From an uncultured Spirochaetaceae bacterium (lineage in GTDB: Bacteria > Spirochaetota > Spirochaetia > Sphaerochaetales > Sphaerochaetaceae): DNA of 64,000 nt. Location: contig CALXLH010000014.1 in NCBI GenBank assembly GCA_944389145.1, positions 1 to 64,000 on the forward strand. The letters run 5' to 3'. Every line of letters begins with the position of its first letter. The stretch's first letter is position 1. The notes under the pieces were generated by a model. It saw nothing but the letters and a program-made list of their open reading frames with translations. It made no database searches and was not told the DNA's origin. The translations under genes and the position numbers were made by a program. This document shows positions 57,861-64,000 of the stretch, piece by piece.

Positions 57861-60800
57861 CATCTGCTCCTTGCCATCAGCTGCTCACCGACGATGCGGC
57901 AGATCTTCCAGTTCGACGGAGTGAACGATGACGGCGTTATCTTCCTCTCCTCTGCAGAGAGGAGCCTGTAGTCATCATCAAAGGAAAGTATAAGGGCATT
58001 CCACGCACTCTTCTGCCTGGAATACATGACGGCACCGGCATTGTTCAGCAGCTCTTCCACCCTTATCTCATCCATCACCTTCTGCGTTGCGATCAATATG
58101 GAGAGCGAATAATCATAGACCGAGAACATCTTGTCCTTGCCATCCTGCCGCTGCTTCTCCCAGCTGCGGCGGATTACATCCTCAAGGTAATGCGTCATAT
58201 CGCTGTCGGATGAGCGGACGAAGCTGACGAACTCGCTTGAGCGTCCTACCCTCTCCGCTATCTCCCTTATGAGCCCATCAAGGTCAGAGAAGTCATCCTC
58301 GACCGCGCTGCTTCCGTTGCCTACCATCTCAAAGACGCTTCCGGCATCACCTTCATCGCTGACACGCCTGAGGACTCCCCTGTCGACCATGTCAGATACG
58401 CTCTCAGCCTGGCCCTCTCCGGAGGCATCCGCCTCATCTGTATCAGTCTCCTCCGATAAAGGCGCCGCAGCATCCTCCAAACCGCCATCAGCTGCGGCAG
58501 GCACTTCGTCCATGGCGGCAGATCCTGCAGCCTCCTCTTCAGGTCCCTCTTCTGAAGGCTCCGGGACCGTCAATGTGACAGAATCATCCACGGCAGCCTC
58601 AGGTACCGAGGTATCATCGGAAACGTCTTCTGCAGGAGCATCAGCCTCGATCCCGGGCTCCGCGGCAGCAGAAGCCTGAATCATCCCAGGATCAGCCGGC
58701 TCTTCAAGAGTAAGGCCATCCGCCCCCTCCTGCTCTCCTCCTACCAAGCCAATAGAGGCGCGATCGTCTTCCGAAAGGGATCCTTCGGCATCAGGCTCTG
58801 CCTCATCAGCATGATCAGGAAGAAGGATCTCCTCTGCCGATAAGCCATCAGTCCCTGCCGCTGCCTCCTCATGGTCCTCAGGTGATACCGCTTCGACCGC
58901 ATGGCTTACATCGAGAGAATCATCCTGCGGCGCATCGGAAGCCCCGGCTGCCTCTTCAGCGGCCGCTGGATCAGGTGCCGCCTTCTCCTCAGCTTCCTCA
59001 TATCGCAGCGAGCCATCCTGCGCTGGATCAGCGCCATCTTCAGCCTCATAGACTGGAACAGGAGAATACTCATCAGGCGATGAAGCCCTCTCCTCAAGCT
59101 CCCGGGAGTATTCGGTAGCAAAATCGGTCGCTTCCTCCTCTGCCTTCTCATACTCCTCTTCCTCTTCCGTAGCCTCCTCCTCGGTCTCCAGCTCCGAGTC
59201 TATCTCCTCGTCGGGATCATCGAAGAGCCCATCGAAGAGATCGCCCTGATCGCTGTCATAAGGGCTCTCCTGCTGATAGAGGTCATCACCCTCTGCCTCA
59301 TCATAGAGCACCTCATCCTCCGTCTCCTCATCATCTGCTTCCGGAGGAAGGACATCTCCGTCCTCATAGCTGTAGTCATCAGCATCAAGCTCCTTCTCAT
59401 AGACATCGGCCTCGGCATCATTCTCCTCATCACGCCTTATGATGTCACTGGTAAGCTCGTACTTCTCCCTCAGCTTCTCGATATCAGGAACGGCAGGGAC
59501 ATGATCCTCAGAGGGGAGCAGCTCCTCATCGAGCCTTCTCTCCTTCTCCTCTAGGGCCCTGGCCTTCTCGTCATCATCCTCGCTGTCATACTCATACTCA
59601 TCGGAGATATCATCATCGACGGTATCCACGGCAGCATCCCTGTCATCGACCTCGTCCTCATCAAGGTATGACAGGACCTCCGTCCTCTCCGGCAGGTCAA
59701 GCGAGCCGAATATGGTCCGGTGGAACTCCTCGCGTCCCTCCTCGCTGTTTGCGGAGCGGATGAGATAATAGACCGAAGAGGAGAATATCCCATCGTCAAG
59801 CCTCTCCAATGGATCGTATGTGTCAGGATCGAGCAGAAGCAGCCTGTGACCCGGCTGAGGCCTGGCGTGCCTATCCTCCTCACGCTGCCTGAGCCTCGAC
59901 TCATAGAAGCCAGGATTCTCCACCGCGTTTACCTCAGTGATTGATGAGATGATGGCGACATCGACCTTATTGCCATCGAAGGAATACACGTCAACGTTGT
60001 CAGTATCGCTGAACAGCAGGCGGCAGGCCGCAGCCGCAGCCGCTGTATCACGAAGATAAAGCGATGCGTTCTCCGCAAGTATCCTCTGCCCATATGTGAA
60101 GATATGAGAGGAAACGAATGAGAAGAACATGCCGCGGTACTCAAGGAACGGGAATACCGTCGCCGGCCATAGGCCCTTCTTGATATAAGCGTTTATATCA
60201 AGGCTTCCGATCTCGCGGGAAAGAGCCTTGAAGGACTGCGAAGGAAGGTCGCAGACGAACTCAGGACGGAAGAGATCGAAGTCATCGCGCCGGCCCTGAA
60301 GATCCTTCACGCGGGACTCCCAGCCGTTCTCCCTGACGATCATATCCCTCAGCTCATCGTCGGACATCTCCTTATACCGGTCATCCGTCCTCTTCTGGGC
60401 CATCGTAAGAAGCATCTCCGCCTTATAGAGAGAGAAATCATCGGTCAGCTTATCGATGCCCTCGACGGCATTCACCGCAACCTTATACATCCCATCTATA
60501 AGCGATCTCACATCGGTACCGAAGCGCTCCGACACCACCTTCTCATCATCCAGGGCATAACCATACCAGAGAAGGCCATCGCGCTCTATCGTCTCGACGC
60601 TCTCCTCTGGAGGAAAGAACTGACGCAGTATGGTGGACCTGTAGCTCTCAGCGTTTTCCTCAGAGACAAGGCCGCTCCTGACAGCATGTACAGTATAGCT
60701 CTCGATATACTTCAGGAGACGCCTGACCGCATCCTCGGAAAGCGAAAGAAGCCTATTCCAGTCCTTCTTGCGGATATCCCGGTTGGAGGCTATCGGATAG

Positions 60801-61078
60801 GAGGTATCGTAATAGGTGGAAAGCAGCACGGATTGCATCAGCACCGGCAGGAGATGGGCATACAGCCCCTGCATCCTGTCACCGCCCTTCAGCCGTGCTA
60901 CCCTGCGCTCCTCCCAGGCTGCCATCTTCAGGATCTCAAGAGGATGATATGGCCTCATGGTCCTGGCGATGTTCATCAGATCAAGCCCGAGATAGTTCAG
61001 GGCTTCCTGCATATTCTTCTCAGCCTTCTCGCCAGTCATGGCGGAAAGGGCTGACAGATCGGCAAACAACGAGTCCAC
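57860..61078 (-). CDS. 1072-residue protein with a very acidic central region, function unknown
   Basis: Residues 1-~430 look globular and mainly helical (MQEALNYLGLDLMNIARTM, VHAVRSGLVSEENAESYR), with no recognised domain. Residues ~450-900 are low complexity, dominated by D, E, A and S (DEYEYDSEDDDEKARALEEK, EETEDEVLYDEAEGDD) and surely disordered. Residues ~910-1072 are again globular (DMTHYLEDVIRRSWEKQRQD). No signal peptide or membrane segment. The start is GTG 61078 with GAGGAG six bases upstream. It heads an operon with IMPase, HAD and ridA, all genes overlapping. A scaffold or cytoskeletal role could be imagined, but nothing shows it. Confidence 0.8.
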   Translation of the reverse strand: MDSLFADLSALSAMTGEKAEKNMQEALNYLGLDLMNIARTMRPYHPLEILKMAAWEERRVARLKGGDRMQGLYAHLLPVLMQSVLLSTYYDTSYPIASNRDIRKKDWNRLLSLSEDAVRRLLKYIESYTVHAVRSGLVSEENAESYRSTILRQFFPPEESVETIERDGLLWYGYALDDEKVVSERFGTDVRSLIDGMYKVAVNAVEGIDKLTDDFSLYKAEMLLTMAQKRTDDRYKEMSDDELRDMIVRENGWESRVKDLQGRRDDFDLFRPEFVCDLPSQSFKALSREIGSLDINAYIKKGLWPATVFPFLEYRGMFFSFVSSHIFTYGQRILAENASLYLRDTAAAAAACRLLFSDTDNVDVYSFDGNKVDVAIISSITEVNAVENPGFYESRLRQREEDRHARPQPGHRLLLLDPDTYDPLERLDDGIFSSSVYYLIRSANSEEGREEFHRTIFGSLDLPERTEVLSYLDEDEVDDRDAAVDTVDDDISDEYEYDSEDDDEKARALEEKERRLDEELLPSEDHVPAVPDIEKLREKYELTSDIIRRDEENDAEADVYEKELDADDYSYEDGDVLPPEADDEETEDEVLYDEAEGDDLYQQESPYDSDQGDLFDGLFDDPDEEIDSELETEEEATEEEEEYEKAEEEATDFATEYSRELEERASSPDEYSPVPVYEAEDGADPAQDGSLRYEEAEEKAAPDPAAAEEAAGASDAPQDDSLDVSHAVEAVSPEDHEEAAAGTDGLSAEEILLPDHADEAEPDAEGSLSEDDRASIGLVGGEQEGADGLTLEEPADPGMIQASAAAEPGIEADAPAEDVSDDTSVPEAAVDDSVTLTVPEPSEEGPEEEAAGSAAMDEVPAAADGGLEDAAAPLSEETDTDEADASGEGQAESVSDMVDRGVLRRVSDEGDAGSVFEMVGNGSSAVEDDFSDLDGLIREIAERVGRSSEFVSFVRSSDSDMTHYLEDVIRRSWEKQRQDGKDKMFSVYDYSLSILIATQKVMDEIRVEELLNNAGAVMYSRQKSAWNALILSFDDDYRLLSAEERKITPSSFTPSNWKICRIVGEQLMARSR

Positions 61079-61113
61079 GGCTCACTCCTCGCTAAAAGTA
61101 TATATAAAAGGCA

Positions 61114-62322
61114 TCAGTCCCTAAGACCCATGACGGTACGCCTGTAGGCCTTCAGTCCAGCCTCAAGGCATTTCGCAGCCATGACCAGCTCATCCTCGTT
61201 AAGGACATATGCGAACCTGGCCTGATTGCGTCCCAGCCCCTTCGTGACGTAGAAATCCTCAGCTGGAGCGAACATCACCGTATTGCCCTCATATGAGAAA
61301 TCGCGGAGCATGAAGAGCGCGAAACGCTCGGCATCATCCACCGGGAGATCCGCTACGAAGTAGAATGCTCCCTTAGGAAGGCTGCATCTGACGCCCGGGA
61401 TCCTCTGCATATGAGAGATAAGGACATTGCGCCTCCTCTCATACTCTGCCCTGACATTCTCCACATACTCATCAGGAGCGGTAAGCGCCGCTGCCGCTGC
61501 TCTCTGCTCGACGACGGGAGGACAGAGCCTTGCCTGTGCAAGCTTGAGCGCTGAGTCCAGGACTTCCCTGTTACGCGTGACTATCGCGCCTATGCGGGAA
61601 CCGCACATCGAGAAGCGCTTCGAGAACGAATCTATGCAGATGACCCTGTCCTGATACTCAGGGAAGCTGAGGATGGACGTGAATGTCTTGCCGTCATAGC
61701 AGAATTCCCTGTACACCTCATCGACGACGAGGAAGATATCATGCTTGCGGCAAAGCTCCAGGAGCCCCCTAAGCTCCTCCATCGAATAGACATGCCCGGT
61801 AGGATTATTCGGAGAGCACAGGAGGATGCCCATCGTCTTCTTGTTGATCCTCTTCTCGAAATCAGAGATCGAGGGCAGGACGAAGTTATCATCGGAGGAT
61901 GATGTGACAGGGCGCAGCGTCACCATCGCCATGTTCGCGAAGGTCGCGACATTCGTGTAGAACGGCTCTGGGATGATGAACTCGTCGAACGGATCGCAGA
62001 GGGTGGTGAACATGAACTGGATGGCTTCCGATCCGCCTGTGGTGATGAGGATATCATCCTCGGAGAGAGAGAGCCCGTACTTCCTGTAGTATGAAAGCAG
62101 GGCCTTGCGGAGATACGGCTCCCCTTCCGAGATGCCATACGCGATGATCTCATCATCATAGTCATGTATGGCCTTGAGCGCCTCCACGGGAGTCTTGATA
62201 TCGGGCTGGCCGATATTAAGATGAATGACATGTATGCCCTTGGTCTTGGCATCCCGCGCATACGGCACGAGACGCCTGATCGGAGAGCACTGGAACCCTG
62301 ATATCCTATTAGACATCTGCAT
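61114..62322 (-). CDS. Class I/II aminotransferase (aspartate aminotransferase-like)
   Basis: 402 residues, PLP-dependent. VIHLNIGQPDIKTP, YGISEGEPYLRKAL, TTGGSEAIQFMF, LCSPNNPTGHVYS and the PLP Lys in CIDSFSKRFSMCGSRIGA. Matches AspC/AlaT-like enzymes of the Ib group; amino-acid preference not determined. AGGAGG lies six bases before ATG 62322. It follows prs by 11 bases, probably on the same mRNA. Confidence 0.9.
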   Translation of the reverse strand: MQMSNRISGFQCSPIRRLVPYARDAKTKGIHVIHLNIGQPDIKTPVEALKAIHDYDDEIIAYGISEGEPYLRKALLSYYRKYGLSLSEDDILITTGGSEAIQFMFTTLCDPFDEFIIPEPFYTNVATFANMAMVTLRPVTSSSDDNFVLPSISDFEKRINKKTMGILLCSPNNPTGHVYSMEELRGLLELCRKHDIFLVVDEVYREFCYDGKTFTSILSFPEYQDRVICIDSFSKRFSMCGSRIGAIVTRNREVLDSALKLAQARLCPPVVEQRAAAAALTAPDEYVENVRAEYERRRNVLISHMQRIPGVRCSLPKGAFYFVADLPVDDAERFALFMLRDFSYEGNTVMFAPAEDFYVTKGLGRNQARFAYVLNEDELVMAAKCLEAGLKAYRRTVMGLRD

Positions 62323-62333
62323 AGCGTACCTCC

Positions 62334-63620
62334 TCAGTCAGCCATCAGAGAGCTGTCCTGGATAAGAGGAGCGGCAGGATTTGCCTGTGACGTGTCGATA
62401 AGCTTCTGGATGAACTTTCGGTTATCGAGAAGAGGAGAGATGGAACGGCCATGGTGCAGGCGCGATATGACGCGTGCGAAAAGCTCCGTGACATCAGCCT
62501 GGACGAACCATTCCTTCTCCAGCAGTCCCTTCCCCTGATACACGGCATTGGTTCCGATGATCCTCCAGAACACGCCTTCCTTGTAGGCAGCATCGAAGTT
62601 CTCGATGGCGTTGCCGTTGAAGAACGGGAGGGAGACCATGCAGATGATCCTCTTGGCTCCCCTGTTCATCAGCTCACGCATCGCTATGATCATCGTACCG
62701 CCCGTGGCAATCATATCATCTGCCATCAGCACGGTCTTGCCCTTCACGTCGCCCAGGAGATTGATGCTCTTGATATTTGAATTCTTCGCATCCTTGGAAA
62801 CCACGGAATAGTCACGCTCCTTGTAGAGCATGGCAAGCGGGCGATGCAGGCCCTGCGCGTAGAACTTGTTCCTCGATACCGCTCCCGTATCTGGAGAGAC
62901 GACCACGAGATCCGGATCGGAGAAGTCTATGAGCTTGCGCAGCGCGATCAGCGTCTGGTACGAGCCATGAAGGTTCTCAAGATGGCAGGTGGTAAACGCG
63001 TTCTCGATCTCACGCGAATGGATATCAAGGGTGATGATCCTGGAGACGCCGAGATTCTCGCAGAAATGTGCGAACATCGAGGCCGTAAGAGCCTCGCGCC
63101 CAGCCTTCTTATGCTGCCTTGCATAGGGATAGGTCGGCAGTACGAGCGTTATCGACTCTGCTCCTGCAAGCTTCACGGCATTGATCGTCGTGAAGAGGAA
63201 CATCAGATGGTCGTTGACAGAGATCGGCTGAGGCTCATCGAGTCCGGCCACCTTGATCGGAGCGCTGTTCGATACATCATGGACGATGTAGACATGAAGC
63301 CCCCGGACCGGGTCGATGATCTCCGCCTTCTCCTCTCCGTTGGCGAATCTCGTGTACTTCACGTTGATCGTCATGTCGGGACAATGGAATGAGGAAGGAA
63401 GCTTCCCTGCAGGAATCTTGCGGCTATCAAGATCGTCCTCAAGGGTCACGAACTTCAAAAGCTGCTCCGCGCTGATATCATGCCTCTTGGTAAGGGCCTC
63501 CGACAGCTTCTCGTATCGGTCGATATAAAGGCGCCTGAGATGCTTGACGACCTTTCCGGTGAAATACTCGCTGCCCGGACCAGCGATGACTCCGAGCTTG
63601 TGGGGTTTGATGATGCTCAT
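62334..63620 (-). CDS. prs: Ribose-phosphate pyrophosphokinase
   Basis: Makes PRPP, the shared substrate of the his and pyr operons in this window. 428 residues, about 110 longer than classical Prs because of an N-terminal extension (~1-85) and a C-terminal tail. LPTYPYARQHKKAGREALTA, the flexible-loop Arg/Lys; LDIHSREIENAF; VVVSPDTGAVSRNKFYAQGL; and the PRPP loop VLMADDMIATGGTMI. The ATG at 63620 has TACAGT ending 6 bases upstream and no Shine-Dalgarno. Confidence 0.9.
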   Translation of the reverse strand: MSIIKPHKLGVIAGPGSEYFTGKVVKHLRRLYIDRYEKLSEALTKRHDISAEQLLKFVTLEDDLDSRKIPAGKLPSSFHCPDMTINVKYTRFANGEEKAEIIDPVRGLHVYIVHDVSNSAPIKVAGLDEPQPISVNDHLMFLFTTINAVKLAGAESITLVLPTYPYARQHKKAGREALTASMFAHFCENLGVSRIITLDIHSREIENAFTTCHLENLHGSYQTLIALRKLIDFSDPDLVVVSPDTGAVSRNKFYAQGLHRPLAMLYKERDYSVVSKDAKNSNIKSINLLGDVKGKTVLMADDMIATGGTMIIAMRELMNRGAKRIICMVSLPFFNGNAIENFDAAYKEGVFWRIIGTNAVYQGKGLLEKEWFVQADVTELFARVISRLHHGRSISPLLDNRKFIQKLIDTSQANPAAPLIQDSSLMAD

Positions 63621-63626
63621 ATGGTC

Positions 63627-63655
63627 ACTGTAATGTAATGGGGTGCCTTTGGCAA
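63627..63655 (-). promoter_or_regulatory. prs promoter, leaderless geometry
   Basis: TTGCCA - 17 bp - TACAGT - 6 bp (gaccat) - ATG. Confidence 0.6.
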
Positions 63656-63928
63656 GGATGGTTTGAAGGCAAAAATATGATATCGTACAAGATGTTGCTA
63701 CATCATCTTGTTAATATACAAGAAATTGACATGGCATAACACGGTTTAGCGGCACGATCCGGCCAGCTATCGCTTCTTCCTGCCATCATCCTGTCCATGT
63801 CCCCAGACGCCCTACCAGGGCCATGCATGGCATATCCCACGCCTCAGGAAGATGCTGACATGATCCAAGGTACGGATACCATCGCGGCAAGGGCTTGCAT
63901 CACCCAGCGGCAAGGCCTCCGCTTCCGC
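63656..63928. other. Intergenic region without recognised gene
   Basis: Contains an inverted repeat ACAAGATG/CATCTTGT (about 63689-63713) next to CTTGT-TAATATA-CAAG. G+C-rich short direct repeats (GCGGCAAGG, twice near 63890-63920) follow. I could not match it to SRP, RNase P, tmRNA or 6S RNA. Confidence 0.35.
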
Positions 63929-64000
63929 TTATGGAATGACCTCCACGACTCCCGGTACCAGGGATGAATAGACCGAGGAAAGCCGATCCATCCTTCCTTC
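63929..64000 (-). CDS. Possible C-terminal end of a gene entering from the right
   Basis: A frame open from the window edge for 23 codons (ending ...SSLVPGVVEVIP, TAA at 63929-63931). Too short to identify; it may be chance. Confidence 0.25.
   Translation of the reverse strand, partial: EGRMDRLSSVYSSLVPGVVEVIP

Noticed and set aside
58269-59118. Long alternative frames inside the acidic-protein gene
   Set aside because: Produced by the biased GAT/GAG/GCA codons of the low-complexity region; no start signals.
63690-63930. Possible structured RNA (SRP, RNase P, tmRNA or 6S)
   Set aside because: Checked for the GGAAGCAGCC-type SRP loop, the RNase P GAGGAAAGUCC core and a tmRNA tag; none is present.
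1-64000. CRISPR array or tRNA cluster
   Set aside because: No regularly spaced exact repeats of 24-40 bases and no tRNA T-arm plus acceptor combination found on either strand by reading.

Overview
The window is a gene-dense stretch (about 64 kb, intermediate G+C) of a diderm bacterium. I infer a host-associated spirochaete of the Sphaerochaetaceae/Treponemataceae type from a PyrB-PyrI fusion, a BspA-type leucine-rich-repeat protein, a CUT1 sugar ABC transporter with its own two-component system, and a patatin-barrel protein that implies an outer membrane. No rRNA, tRNA or CRISPR array was seen.

Layout. 1-15.7 kb is housekeeping: argS, birA, cysE, mtaB, tyrA, pta, ksgA, comEC, a phosphohexomutase, gph, rlmI-like and corA. 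15.9-21.9 kb is a complete UMP operon pyrBI-pyrE-pyrF-pyrDK-pyrC, preceded by a leader ORF lying over an intrinsic terminator. 22.2-29.9 kb is an A+T-richer carbohydrate island: a YiaK-type reductase, a beta-propeller hydrolase-like protein, ABC permeases, binding protein and a NarL-type two-component system. 30.0-37.7 kb is one histidine operon, hisL-hisG-D-C-B-H-A-F-IE plus a pentapeptide-repeat gene. 37.8-46.2 kb is an accessory region: an RloA/RloB (AbiL-like) defence pair, two decayed DUF4143-type ATPase genes (one inside a short inverted-repeat-bounded element), a NYN ribonuclease, a solo transposase-type HTH gene, a lipoprotein gene with a poly-G promoter, and a toxin-antitoxin pair. 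46.2-53.3 kb reads as def-fmt-patatin-radical SAM-fumarase(2)-MFS. 53.4-63.6 kb holds fucO, a MATE pump, an operon of a 1072-residue acidic protein with an IMPase, a HAD phosphatase and RidA, and prs with an aminotransferase.

The strongest unexpected signal is in how genes start. Many promoter-proximal genes have no Shine-Dalgarno; instead a sigma-70-type -35/-10 pair (spacer 17-18) ends exactly 6-7 nt before the start codon, so the mRNA would begin at or within about a base of ATG/GTG. Genes inside operons instead overlap by 1-30 nt or carry GGAGG. The layout recurs at birA, cysE, tyrA, ksgA, gph, rlmI, hisL, FKBP, def, MATE and prs, with weaker cases elsewhere, and points to widespread leaderless initiation.

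Two biosynthetic operons carry attenuators of enterobacterial design. The his operon starts with an 11-residue leader peptide holding four consecutive His codons, itself apparently leaderless, before a terminator. The pyr operon starts with a 37-residue leader ORF translated through a terminator up to the pyrB start, like E. coli pyrL. Both calls rest on sequence alone; transcription start mapping would settle them.
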